DNA from: Chloroflexota bacterium
Lineage (GTDB): Bacteria; Chloroflexota; Dormibacteria; Dormibacterales; Dormibacteraceae
Reading direction: 5' to 3'
NCBI GenBank assembly: GCA_005880915.1
Contig: VBIW01000061.1
Span: 1 to 32,721 of the forward strand
DNA length: 32,721 nucleotides
The translations under genes and the position numbers were made by a program. Position 1 is the stretch's first letter. Each line of letters opens with the position of its first letter. Shown one piece after another: positions 1 through 7,714 of the stretch. Below the pieces are notes generated by a model. That model was given only the letters and a program-made list of their open reading frames with translations, searched no databases and was not told the origin of the DNA.

Positions 1-1429
1 TGACCCACTGGTTGTTGTAGTAGTTGCAGGTGCTGGTCGATGTGACGAGGGTCGTCGTCGGCCCGCCGCTCGCGGCGCTCCCCGGCGCGCATCCGTTGAT
101 GCCGGTGCTCGTCCAGGTGAACGTCGCGTACTGGAAACCGGTCGAGGTGGGGATCCGGATCTTGAAGTTGGTGCTCGATATGTCGCCGGGGTCGAAGAGC
201 TTGATCTCGAGGGTCTTGCCCGCATGCGTCGCTGCGATCTGCGCGAGGTAGAAGACCGACGTGTTGTTGATGACGATGAACGCTTCCATCCGGCTCTGGC
301 CGTAGACCCGCGCTGCCGGGCCGCCCGACGCGGTCGCTTCGATCCCGAAGCCGTTGATCGCGTTCTCCGAGTTCGAGCCGCTGCTCGTCGTGACCTGGAG
401 ACGGTACTGCCCGTCGCTGAGGCCGGTCGCGAGGCGCCACCAGCTGTTGTGGTACGGGCTCGAGTCGCAGTTCGCCGACCCGGAGCCGTTCGCGCCGCCC
501 CCGTAGTTCTGATTGCCGCTGTAGACCGGGCCCTTGTCGACGGCGTTCGAGTTCATGAAGAGGTTGCCGCTGGACGCCAGGAGGGTGTCGTCAGCGAGCG
601 TGTACGGAGTGCCGTTCATGTCGAAGAGGTTGTAGACCGTCGAGATCCCGGTCGCGCCGTTGGCGAACCAGAAGTCGCCGACCCCGAGCCTGCGGCCGTT
701 CGAGGTGTTGCCACCTGTCGCGCAGAAGAGCGGGTCGTACAGCCAAACGCTGCCGTTCACCGTTCCCGGTGCGAACTCGACGATGTACTGGTAGCCGTTC
801 GGGTCGAACCCGGTGTTGAGGCTCGGGTTGTTGTTGTAGTACGTCGAATAGGCGTCGCCGTTTTGCCGCTCGGTGCCGCGCGCTTCGACGCCGCCGAAGA
901 AACCGAGCGGAACGAGGGGTCCGCTGCCGTCGGCGGACGCGACTTGCGGACAGTTCGGGGGGGTGTCCGAGTTTCGGCACACGACGTTGATGCCGTAGTA
1001 GTTCTGGGGACTGCCCATCGGCACCGGCAAGACGAACTCCGCGCGAGCAGTCCGCCTTGCGTTGAACTGCGTCACGCCGAAGAGTCGTGCGAACCACGAG
1101 CGGACCGGTGCGGCCACCGTCACATCGAGGATGAGGTCGTTCAGCCCCTCCGGTGCGGCGGTGACCGTCACGCCATTCTGTCCGTTCGCAAATCCGTTCT
1201 TCGAAGACTCCTGCAGCGCGGCGGTCTGCGCGCCGGAGACGTTCGCCGGCAGATAGACCACTCCCGCGAGTGCGGCCGCGTCCGCGGCACGCTGGATCCG
1301 CATGAGGTTCACCTCGTACCACGCGATGTCGGTGACGAGCCCGGTGAAGCCAAGAAGCGCGACGATCGTCAGCGCGACGATTACGAGCGTTTGTCCGCGC
1401 TCTTCGCGGCGGAACTTAGCGGGTCGCAT
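1..1429 (-). CDS. TadG-like pilus/secreted protein, C-terminus cut by window edge
   Basis: The frame stays open from an ATG at 1429 to the left edge, so at least 476 residues are present and the C-terminus is missing. The N-terminus has a basic start, then the Tad/TadG signature: a GQTLV motif (residues 12-16) opening a hydrophobic helix to about residue 34, then IQRAADAAALAG, the classic AADAAALAG helix of Flp-pilus TadG/DUF2134 proteins. The rest is a long Gly/Asn/Ser/Thr-rich extracytoplasmic domain with scattered cysteines. TadG proteins are membrane-anchored and assist or stabilise Tad pili or related secreted structures. The start overlaps the upstream TadE gene by 14 bases, so the two are translationally coupled. 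Family call is firm; the C-terminal fold is not recognised. Confidence 0.85.
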   Translation of the reverse strand, partial: MRPAKFRREERGQTLVIVALTIVALLGFTGLVTDIAWYEVNLMRIQRAADAAALAGVVYLPANVSGAQTAALQESSKNGFANGQNGVTVTAAPEGLNDLILDVTVAAPVRSWFARLFGVTQFNARRTARAEFVLPVPMGSPQNYYGINVVCRNSDTPPNCPQVASADGSGPLVPLGFFGGVEARGTERQNGDAYSTYYNNNPSLNTGFDPNGYQYIVEFAPGTVNGSVWLYDPLFCATGGNTSNGRRLGVGDFWFANGATGISTVYNLFDMNGTPYTLADDTLLASSGNLFMNSNAVDKGPVYSGNQNYGGGANGSGSANCDSSPYHNSWWRLATGLSDGQYRLQVTTSSGSNSENAINGFGIEATASGGPAARVYGQSRMEAFIVINNTSVFYLAQIAATHAGKTLEIKLFDPGDISSTNFKIRIPTSTGFQYATFTWTSTGINGCAPGSAASGGPTTTLVTSTSTCNYYNNQWV

Positions 1430-2021
1430 TCATCGCCATGACGGTGTGATCCGTCATCGTGAATTGGTTGAACATCGGGATGAGCAGGCGCAGAGGGGTT
1501 CGCCCCCGGTATGTGTAGGTGACCGTGATGACCGCCGAATCGGCGTTGGGGGTGCTGTTGTCGCGCGAGCACGCCTGCCACGGTTGGCTCGTCGCCACGA
1601 AATCGAGCTGCTGACCGTCGACGACGGGTCCGCCGTTCAACTGATAGCTCCAGGTATTGATGGATCCGCCCGTCTCCGCGCCACTCGCCGTCGCTTTGGC
1701 GATCCGTATCTGACTCAAGTCGGCGAGGGTGATCCGCGTGCCTGTTCCGACAAGGACGCGCTCGACCGCGGCGATCACGTTCGGGTCGACGCTCGCGGCG
1801 TTCGGGGACTGGCCCGCGCTGCAGCCGAGCGCGCCGCCTCCATTTACGAGAGCGCTGGCCACACGCGCGCCCTCGCGCGTGGCCGAGGACATCGTCATGG
1901 CGACGCTCAGGACCGAACCGAGCTCCACCAGGCCGAAGACAAGGAGCAAGAGGACCGGCGGCAGCACCAGCGCGAACTCGACCAGGCCTTGAGCATCCTC
2001 GGCTTTAAAGAACCGGATCAC
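1416..2021 (-). CDS. TadE-like pseudopilin
   Basis: A 201-aa protein starting at GTG 2021; this GTG overlaps the upstream gene's TGA by 4 bases (GTGA), which fixes the start over longer in-frame alternatives. Residues 8-16 read AEDAQGLVE, followed by a long hydrophobic helix and then SATREGARVAS, the usual TadE layout. TadE pseudopilins are inner-membrane proteins processed by prepilin peptidase between Gly and a segment with Glu at +5. Here the Glu is present but the residue before the cleavage point is Ala rather than Gly, so processing may be weak or absent. Two or more cysteines lie in the exported part. It is the middle gene of a TadE-TadE-TadG set. Confidence 0.88.
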   Translation of the reverse strand: MIRFFKAEDAQGLVEFALVLPPVLLLLVFGLVELGSVLSVAMTMSSATREGARVASALVNGGGALGCSAGQSPNAASVDPNVIAAVERVLVGTGTRITLADLSQIRIAKATASGAETGGSINTWSYQLNGGPVVDGQQLDFVATSQPWQACSRDNSTPNADSAVITVTYTYRGRTPLRLLIPMFNQFTMTDHTVMAMNATR

Positions 2022-2590
2022 AGCTGCGGCTCCGCCCGGGTGATCGTCGCTTCGGTGAAGGTGACGCTGTTTCCCGCGAACCGCACGAAGCTCGTCGCCC
2101 AGAAGTGCTGATAGGTCACGCGGACACCGATGGTGTCGACCGTCGTGTGACTTCCGCCGCATCCGGCTAGGACGCTGCACCGCGCGCTCTCGAGATAGCC
2201 GGCCGTCGTGAGCGTGTACGGGACGGTGATCGTGGAGCCGTCCGGGTAATCGCAGGAGGTCGACCCGCTACGGGTGTAGACGTTGTGATTCGCGCCGATC
2301 TCATCGCCGTTCCGATCCGACCAGTAGATGGTGACGCTCTGGATCCGCAGCGCCGTCGACGGCGACACGACGTCGCTTTCGATCCGCTTGAGGACCACGC
2401 AGTCCGTCCCGGTGAGGCTCCCGCCCTCGGCCGCGATCATCGAGCCGTCGCGGCTCGCGAAGAGCACGGTGTTTCGCGAGTTCCACACGAGGGCGAACTC
2501 GAAAATCCCGACGATGAGAAGAACGAGAACAGGCAGCAACATCGCAAATTCGACGATGGCCTGCCCCCTCTCCGAGCAGCCGAATTTCAT
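2018..2590 (-). CDS. TadE-like pseudopilin
   Basis: A 190-aa protein from ATG 2590. Residues 7-16 read SERGQAIVEF: Gly followed by Glu at +5 matches a prepilin-peptidase site, and the next about 20 residues are a transmembrane helix, then SRNTVLFASRDG. The C-terminal two thirds are exported, with several cysteines that may form disulfides. This is the first gene of the leftward TadE-TadE-TadG set and presumably a minor pilin of a Tad-type machine. There is no Shine-Dalgarno, but TAGCCT lies 6 bases before the ATG, so the transcript is probably leaderless. Confidence 0.88.
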   Translation of the reverse strand: MKFGCSERGQAIVEFAMLLPVLVLLIVGIFEFALVWNSRNTVLFASRDGSMIAAEGGSLTGTDCVVLKRIESDVVSPSTALRIQSVTIYWSDRNGDEIGANHNVYTRSGSTSCDYPDGSTITVPYTLTTAGYLESARCSVLAGCGGSHTTVDTIGVRVTYQHFWATSFVRFAGNSVTFTEATITRAEPQL

Positions 2591-2596
2591 GGCACG

Positions 2597-2602
2597 AGGC
2601 TA
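2597..2602 (-). promoter_or_regulatory. -10 element (TAGCCT) for leaderless tadE transcript
   Basis: TAGCCT reads leftward with a 6-base spacer to ATG 2590. TANNNT at this distance is the pattern of leaderless genes and recurs at other operon heads in the window. No convincing -35 hexamer is seen. Confidence 0.45.
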
Positions 2603-2720
2603 ACGAGAGGGGAGTCAGCAAGATGTGGGACCTTCGTATCAGCAGATTGCGAGAGGTGCCTAGTACGTTTGGGTAGGTCTCGCGGTCCTTGCGCTTCGAG
2701 GTGCGACGCGTGTGCGCAAG

Positions 2721-3911
2721 TCAGCCATTCGCCCGCGCCTTGGCCTTCGCGCCCGTATGGAGCAGACGGGCACCCGCTTCATCGAGCAGATCAGCGGTCT
2801 TGCAGAACGTGAACCGGATGAGGTGCCGCCCGAGCTCACGCCGCGAGTAGAAGGACGATCCGGGGACGCCGGCGACCCCGACTTCGCGCACGAGCCATTG
2901 CGCGAATGCGACGTCATCATCGAAACCGAAAGGGCGGATGTCGCAGAGCACGTAATACGCGCCCTCCGGGGTGTTCGGGCTGAACCCCGCCGCATCGAGG
3001 ACCCGCACGAGGTGATCGCGACGGGCACGGTAGTCGATCGCTAGCCGGTCGTAGTACGGACGGCTCATCTTCAGCGCGATGCCGATCGCCTCCTGCAGCG
3101 GCGCCGGCGCGCCGACGGTCACGAAGTCGTGGACTTTGCGGATCGCGGCGGTGAGCTCGGGGGGCGCGGCGATCCAACCGACGCGCCACCCGGTCACGGA
3201 AAACGTCTTGCTCGCGCCGGAGATCGTCACGGTGCGCTCGGCCATTCCTTCGAGAGTCGCGATCGGAATGTGCTCGACCTCGTAGCGGATGTGCTCGTAG
3301 ATCTCATCGGTGACGGCGATGACATCGTGCTCGCGGCAGAGCCCCGCTATCGTCTCCAGCTCCGCTCGCGTGAAGACCCGGCCGGTCGGATTGTTCGGCG
3401 TGTTGACGATGATCGCCTTCGTCCGTTCGGTGAACGCGCGGGCGAGCTCCTCCGGGTCGAACTCGAAGGACGGCGGTCGGAGCGGAACGAAGATCGGCGT
3501 CGCGCCGGAGATCGCGGCGTCGGGGCCGTAGTTCTCGTAGAACGGTTCGAGGACGATCACCTCGTCGCCGGGATCGCAGATCGCGAGGAGCGTGGAAATC
3601 ATCGCCTCGGTGGACCCGCAGGTCACGGTGAGCATCGTCTCCGGGTCGACCTGCATCGCGTAGAGCTCACGGTAGGTGCGGGTGAGCGCATCGCGAAGGC
3701 TCTTCGAGCCCCACGTGATCGCGTACTGGTTGATGTCCGCATCGATGGCGCGTTTCGCCGCCTCCTTGACCTCGGGCGGCGCGGCGAAGTTCGGAAAACC
3801 CTGCGCGAGGTTGATCCCGCCGTGCATCGCGGAGAGCCGCGTCATCTCGCGGATGACCGACTCGGTGAAGCCCACGGTCCGCCGAGCGACGCGGTGCCGC
3901 GCGACCCGCAT
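2721..3911 (-). CDS. PLP-dependent class I/II aminotransferase
   Basis: A 396-aa fold-type I aminotransferase of the kynurenine/methionine/glutamine aminotransferase-like group. It shows GGINLAQGFPNF near residue 31-42, NNPTGRVF at 173-180 (substrate and PLP Asn), D202 and Y205 (PLP ring contacts), SGASKTFSVTGWRVGW at 231-246 with K235 as the Schiff-base lysine, and R366 for the substrate carboxylate. It would move an amino group from an amino acid to a 2-oxoacid in the cytoplasm. ATG 3911 overlaps the preceding dehydrogenase stop by one base (TGATG), so the two are one operon and may act on the same oxoacid. Exact substrate cannot be read from sequence. Confidence 0.93.
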   Translation of the reverse strand: MRVARHRVARRTVGFTESVIREMTRLSAMHGGINLAQGFPNFAAPPEVKEAAKRAIDADINQYAITWGSKSLRDALTRTYRELYAMQVDPETMLTVTCGSTEAMISTLLAICDPGDEVIVLEPFYENYGPDAAISGATPIFVPLRPPSFEFDPEELARAFTERTKAIIVNTPNNPTGRVFTRAELETIAGLCREHDVIAVTDEIYEHIRYEVEHIPIATLEGMAERTVTISGASKTFSVTGWRVGWIAAPPELTAAIRKVHDFVTVGAPAPLQEAIGIALKMSRPYYDRLAIDYRARRDHLVRVLDAAGFSPNTPEGAYYVLCDIRPFGFDDDVAFAQWLVREVGVAGVPGSSFYSRRELGRHLIRFTFCKTADLLDEAGARLLHTGAKAKARANG

Positions 3912-4858
3912 CAGTAGCCCGCCTCGAAATCCACGCGGTTGATGAGCGGCTCGCCCGACTTGTAGCGGCGCAGGTTCTCGGCGAAAAGCGCGAGTGTTCG
4001 CTCGCCCGCGCGCGGCGAGGATCCCGAGTGATGCGGCGTCACGATGACGTTTTCGAGGGTCCAGAGGGGACTCTCTTTGGGCAACGGCTCGGTCGTGAAC
4101 ACGTCGAGCGCGGCGCCCCCGATCCGCTTCGCCTGAAGCGCCTCGATCATCGCGGGCTCGTCCACGATCGCCCCGCGAGCGATGTTCATGATCCAGGCGG
4201 TCGGCTTCATTCGCGAGATAACCTCGCGAGACACGGCGCCGCGCGTTGCGGGTGTGAGCGGGGCCGCGATCGCGAGGTAGTCGGCCTCGCCGATAACGTC
4301 GGCGAGACGGTCCGCCGCCACGACGCGATCGACGCCGGGCGCGCCGGAGCCCGCGGTTCGACGGACGCCGATCACGCGCATCCCGATCGCGCTCGCGAGA
4401 CGGGCGATCTCGCCTCCGATGCTGCCCATGCCGTACACGACGATGGTCGCGTCGCGCAGCTCCTCCTGAGGCTGCCCCTTCCATTCGCTGGCACGCTGGC
4501 TGTCCCGGTACCGGTGCAGCTGCCGCGACGCAGCGAACACGAACGCCAAGAGATGCTCGGCGATCTGGATGTCGTACGACCCGCTGTTGTTCGTGAGGAC
4601 GATGCCGCGCTGCGCAAGCTCGGGCAGCGGCATGTTCTCGACGCCCGCCGAGACCGTGTGATACCAGCGGAGCTTCGGCGTCGCGTCGAGGAGCTGGCGG
4701 ACCCGGCGCGGGTTGTTCCCGCCGAAAGCCACCTCGGCGTCGACCGCCGCGCCCAGCGCACTCTCGTCCGCGATCGCGAGAACGCGATCGTCGGGGAAAC
4801 GGGCCGCGACCTTCTCGGGCGAGGTCGAGAAGGCGGACCACACGACGATGTTCGTCAC
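3911..4858 (-). CDS. D-2-hydroxyacid dehydrogenase (NAD-binding)
   Basis: A 315-aa D-isomer-specific 2-hydroxyacid dehydrogenase. The Rossmann motif VVYGMGSIGGEIA carries GxGxxG, followed by the catalytic trio: Arg in ARGAIVDE, Glu in TTEPLP and His in TPHHSG. It would interconvert a 2-oxoacid and a D-2-hydroxyacid using NAD(P)H. The start is GTG 4858; no Shine-Dalgarno is seen, but TAGTAT lies 9 bases upstream. It heads a two-gene operon with an aminotransferase, a pairing that suggests turnover of an amino acid or keto acid, though the substrate is unknown. It is divergent from the DUF554 gene with only 24 bases between start codons. Confidence 0.92.
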   Translation of the reverse strand: MTNIVVWSAFSTSPEKVAARFPDDRVLAIADESALGAAVDAEVAFGGNNPRRVRQLLDATPKLRWYHTVSAGVENMPLPELAQRGIVLTNNSGSYDIQIAEHLLAFVFAASRQLHRYRDSQRASEWKGQPQEELRDATIVVYGMGSIGGEIARLASAIGMRVIGVRRTAGSGAPGVDRVVAADRLADVIGEADYLAIAAPLTPATRGAVSREVISRMKPTAWIMNIARGAIVDEPAMIEALQAKRIGGAALDVFTTEPLPKESPLWTLENVIVTPHHSGSSPRAGERTLALFAENLRRYKSGEPLINRVDFEAGY

Positions 4859-4866
4859 CGGATTCG

Positions 4867-4873
4867 CATACTA
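4867..4873. promoter_or_regulatory. Overlapping divergent -10 elements (CATACTA)
   Basis: Read leftward, TAGTAT (4873-4868) precedes GTG 4858 by 9 bases. Read rightward, CATACT (4867-4872) precedes GTG 4883 by 10 bases and is a weaker match. The near-symmetric hexamer could serve both genes. Confidence 0.4.
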
Positions 4874-4882
4874 CGGACCCTG

Positions 4883-5596
4883 GTGGCCGCCCTCTCCGGG
4901 ACTCTCCTCAACGCGGCGACGGTTCTCATCGGGGGTCTCCTCGGGACGGCTCTCGGCGATCGCCTGCCCGCGACCTTGCGCGAGAACGTGGTGCGCGGTG
5001 TGGGCCTGTTCACGCTCGCGATGGGTGTGAAGTTCGCCATCGAGACGACGAACCTTCTCTATGTCCTCGGCGCGATGCTCCTCGGCGGCATCGTTGGCGG
5101 ACTCGTGGGCGTCGACGCGCGGCTGAACCAGCTCGGCGAGTGGCTGCAGCGCCGGTTCGCGCGAGGGAAAACGAGCACCGTGGCCGAAGGCTTCGTCACC
5201 GCATCGATCATCTTCTGCGTCGGACCGCTGACCTTCCTTGGATCGATCCAGAACGGACTCACCGGAGACGCCAGTCTCCTCACGGTCAAGAGCGTGCTCG
5301 ATGGCTTCACCGCGATCGCTCTCGCGGCGACGCTCGGATGGGGCGTGCTGCTCACCATCCCGCTGATCCTTCTGTATCAGGGCGGCCTCGCGCTCGGCGC
5401 CTCGCTGTTCGTCGGCCTTCTCAGCGACCTGCAGCTCCGGGAGATGAGCGCGGTGGGCGGCTTGCTCATCATCGGCGTGGGTCTCAAACTTCTCGCCATC
5501 CGCGACGTCCAGGTCGCGGACTTCCTGCCGGCGATCGTTCTCTCGCCGCTCGTCGTGGCGGCGTTCGCAAGACTGTTGGAGGCGCTCCCGAAGTGA
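4883..5596 (+). CDS. DUF554 family membrane protein
   Basis: A protein of about 237 residues, almost all hydrophobic helices, typical in length and pattern for DUF554 (YdfK-like): an N-terminal GTLLNAATVLIGGLLG segment, then Gly-rich membrane spans, VGPLTFLGSIQNGLTGD, and a final LLIIGVGLKLLAIRDVQVADFLPA. It should be a polytopic inner-membrane protein; function is unknown in the family, with transport the usual guess. GTG 4883 is chosen because it puts SGTLLNAATV near the N-terminus, as is usual; longer in-frame reading would run antisense through the dehydrogenase. Its stop overlaps the threonine aldolase start by 4 bases. Confidence 0.85.
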   Translation: MAALSGTLLNAATVLIGGLLGTALGDRLPATLRENVVRGVGLFTLAMGVKFAIETTNLLYVLGAMLLGGIVGGLVGVDARLNQLGEWLQRRFARGKTSTVAEGFVTASIIFCVGPLTFLGSIQNGLTGDASLLTVKSVLDGFTAIALAATLGWGVLLTIPLILLYQGGLALGASLFVGLLSDLQLREMSAVGGLLIIGVGLKLLAIRDVQVADFLPAIVLSPLVVAAFARLLEALPK

Positions 5597-6666
5597 CCGC
5601 ACAAAAGACGATCGAGCTTCGCAGCGACACCTTTACGCTGCCCACTCCCGCGATGCGCCGAGCGATGGCCGATGCCGAGGTCGGCGACGACCAATACGGC
5701 GAGGACCCGACGGTGAATCGACTGGAGCGTCGCTCCGCGGAGATCGTCGGCAAAGAAGCGGCGGTCTATGTCGCGAGCGGGATGCTCGGGAACCTGTGCG
5801 GCGTGCTCTCCCAGACCGAGCGCGGCGACGAGGTGATCCTCGGGGATCTCGCGCACATCTATCAGAACGAGATGGGCGCTTCGTTCGTCCTCGGCTCGAT
5901 CCAGCCTCGCGTCATCCCGAACCGCGCGGGCCTGCCCACGCTCGAGGACATCGAGGGAGCGATCCGTCCCGCGGGCATGTACCCGCACACCTCCCTGCTG
6001 TGCCTCGAGAACACGCACAACAACTGCGGAGGCTCGGTGATCACGGTGGACGAAACCAAGGCCGCAGCCGACCTCGCACATCGCCGGGGACTGCGCGTGC
6101 ATCTGGACGGCGCACGGATCTTCAACGCCGCGACGGCCCTCGGCGTTGACGCGCGCGATCTTTGCGCGCCCGTGGACACCGTGCAGTTCTGTTTCTCGAA
6201 GGGTCTCGCCGCGCCCGTCGGCTCGATCCTCTGCGGCAGCGCCGACACCGTCGCGAAGGCCCGCCGCGTGCGAAAGCTCCTGGGCGGCGCGATGCGACAG
6301 GCCGGCGTGATCGCGGCCGCGGCACTCGTGGGGCTCGAAGAGATGCGCGAGCGTCTCGGAGACGACCACCGCAACGCGCAGAGCTTCGCGAAAGGGCTCG
6401 CCGCGATTCGCGGGATCCGGATCGACGCCGACCGGGTCGTCACGAACATCGTGTCGTTCGAGGTGGACCCGTCATGGATGGAACCGGGCGCGTTCGTGAA
6501 GGGGTGCGCCGCGCAGGGCCTCCGCATCTCGCGGTATCTCGGGAACTCGCCACGCCTCCGGGCCGTGACCCACCACGGCGTGGAGGCGAGGGACATCGAC
6601 GACGCGCTCGCGGTCGTCGCCGCCGTCCTGTCGCAGGCCCGCGCACCCGTAGCCGCCGCCGACTAG
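5593..6666 (+). CDS. ltaE: Low-specificity L-threonine aldolase
   Basis: A 357-aa PLP enzyme that cleaves L-threonine or L-allo-threonine to glycine and acetaldehyde. Diagnostic segments are ELRSDTFTLPTPAMRRAM at residues 8-25, VGDDQYGEDPTVNRLE at 30-45, THNNCGG at 141-147, HLDGARIFNAA at 170-180 (D172 and R175 contact PLP) and FCFSKGLAAPVGS at 199-211, with K203 as the Schiff-base lysine. GTG 5593 gives a 4-base GTGA overlap with the DUF554 stop, so the genes are co-translated. The length and all active-site segments are normal. Confidence 0.95.
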   Translation: MTAQKTIELRSDTFTLPTPAMRRAMADAEVGDDQYGEDPTVNRLERRSAEIVGKEAAVYVASGMLGNLCGVLSQTERGDEVILGDLAHIYQNEMGASFVLGSIQPRVIPNRAGLPTLEDIEGAIRPAGMYPHTSLLCLENTHNNCGGSVITVDETKAAADLAHRRGLRVHLDGARIFNAATALGVDARDLCAPVDTVQFCFSKGLAAPVGSILCGSADTVAKARRVRKLLGGAMRQAGVIAAAALVGLEEMRERLGDDHRNAQSFAKGLAAIRGIRIDADRVVTNIVSFEVDPSWMEPGAFVKGCAAQGLRISRYLGNSPRLRAVTHHGVEARDIDDALAVVAAVLSQARAPVAAAD

Positions 6667-6695
6667 TAATCAATACGGCTGAGGTACGCGTGCTG

Positions 6696-6719
6696 CCCCC
6701 GAACTGGTACTAACGGGGG
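6696..6719 (+). terminator. Possible terminator hairpin after ltaE
   Basis: CCCCCG (6696-6701) pairs with CGGGGG (6714-6719) across a 12-base loop, 29 bases after the ltaE stop. There is no T-run, so this is only a weak terminator candidate. Confidence 0.35.
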
Positions 6720-6731
6720 AGCGCCTAAGGA

Positions 6732-6759
6732 TTGGCAGCGCCTGGTCGTTACCTAGACT
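6732..6759 (+). promoter_or_regulatory. Promoter of rightward tad set
   Basis: TTGGCA (6732-6737), 16 bases, then TAGACT (6754-6759), then 8 bases to GTG 6768. Transcription would start at or next to the start codon, giving a leaderless message. Confidence 0.5.
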
Positions 6760-6767
6760 GACGACCT

Positions 6768-7232
6768 GTGGGCAGGGCTTTTTCGCGCTTTCAACATGCG
6801 GTACGTGAGGAAATCGGCCAGTCGATGGTCGAGCTCGCGCTCATGCTGCCGATACTCGTTTTCGGCCTGATCGGCGCGGCCGACCTCGCCCGAGCGTTTG
6901 CCAGCCAGCTCGCCATCCAGAACGGCGCGCGAGCGGGCGCCGAGGCGTACGCGATCGCGTTCGCGCCGACGCCCGCGGCGGCAGCGCAGCGTGCCCTGGA
7001 TGAGATCTCACGCACCCCGGGCATCGACATCAACGACCCGAGCCTCGTGATCGACACCCCCACCGTCCCCCAGCACGCGGACGGCACCAACTGCTCGGGA
7101 ACACCGACGGTGGCGGCGCCCTGCTTTTACACGGTCACCGTGCAGTACACGTTCAAGACGATCATTCCATGGCCCTTCATCCCGAATACCGCGAACTTCA
7201 ACCGCAGCACCACGGTGAGGACCTTCTATTGA
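6768..7232 (+). CDS. TadE-like pseudopilin
   Basis: A 154-aa protein from GTG 6768. Residues 16-22 read IGQSMVE: Gly17 with Glu at +5 fits a prepilin-peptidase cleavage site, followed by one hydrophobic helix (LALMLPILVFGLIGAADLA) and AIQNGARAGAEA. The exported part ends in a Thr-rich strand region with one Cys pair. It is the first of a second TadE-TadE-TadG set, oriented opposite to the set at 1-2590. No Shine-Dalgarno is present; TAGACT 8 bases upstream suggests a leaderless mRNA. Confidence 0.88.
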   Translation: MGRAFSRFQHAVREEIGQSMVELALMLPILVFGLIGAADLARAFASQLAIQNGARAGAEAYAIAFAPTPAAAAQRALDEISRTPGIDINDPSLVIDTPTVPQHADGTNCSGTPTVAAPCFYTVTVQYTFKTIIPWPFIPNTANFNRSTTVRTFY

Positions 7233-7714
7233 GCCGGCTCAGGCGCTTCTTCACCGACCGCGACGACGACCGAGGGCAGTCGCTCGTCGAGTTCGCGTTG
7301 CTCTTGCCGCTGATGCTGCTCATCATCACCGGGCTCTTCGACGTCGCCCGCGCGGTGTGGGAGGAGAACACCCTCGCCTACGCCGCCCGCGAGGGCACGC
7401 GCTACGGGATCGTGCACGGCTCATACGGCAGTCCGCCCGCGGACCCGACGGACCCGGGGTGCGACATCGTGATCTGCACGAACATTCCCGCAGTCGTCCG
7501 TGCCGCGGCCATTGGCGTGCCGAACATCACGGTGGTCGTCAATTACCCGGACAACATCCCGGGAGTCAGCCCGGCCAAGAAATGCGCCGACCGCAACTGC
7601 CGCGTGTCCGTCGAGGCATCCGCACCGTTCGTTCCGCTGCCGTCGCAGTACCTGCTGAACGGCGCGTTCCAAATAACCCTGAGGGGGGGCTCGCAGTTGG
7701 TGATCCAGCGATGA
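7229..7714 (+). CDS. TadE-like pseudopilin
   Basis: A 161-aa protein. TTG 7229 is chosen because it overlaps the upstream stop as TTGA (4 bases) and gives a short basic N-terminus; reading farther upstream is antiparallel in style to the previous gene's coding frame and unlikely. Residues 14-20 read DRGQSLVE, a good prepilin-peptidase site, then FALLLPLMLLIITGLFDVARAV and YAAREGTRYG, a typical TadE helix and post-helix motif. Four cysteines sit in the exported domain. Second gene of the set. Confidence 0.87.
   Translation: MSRLRRFFTDRDDDRGQSLVEFALLLPLMLLIITGLFDVARAVWEENTLAYAAREGTRYGIVHGSYGSPPADPTDPGCDIVICTNIPAVVRAAAIGVPNITVVVNYPDNIPGVSPAKKCADRNCRVSVEASAPFVPLPSQYLLNGAFQITLRGGSQLVIQR

Noticed and set aside
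224..1441. A 405-aa rightward protein across the TadG gene
   Set aside because: Arg/Val/Ala-rich antisense shadow of a clear TadG reading frame.
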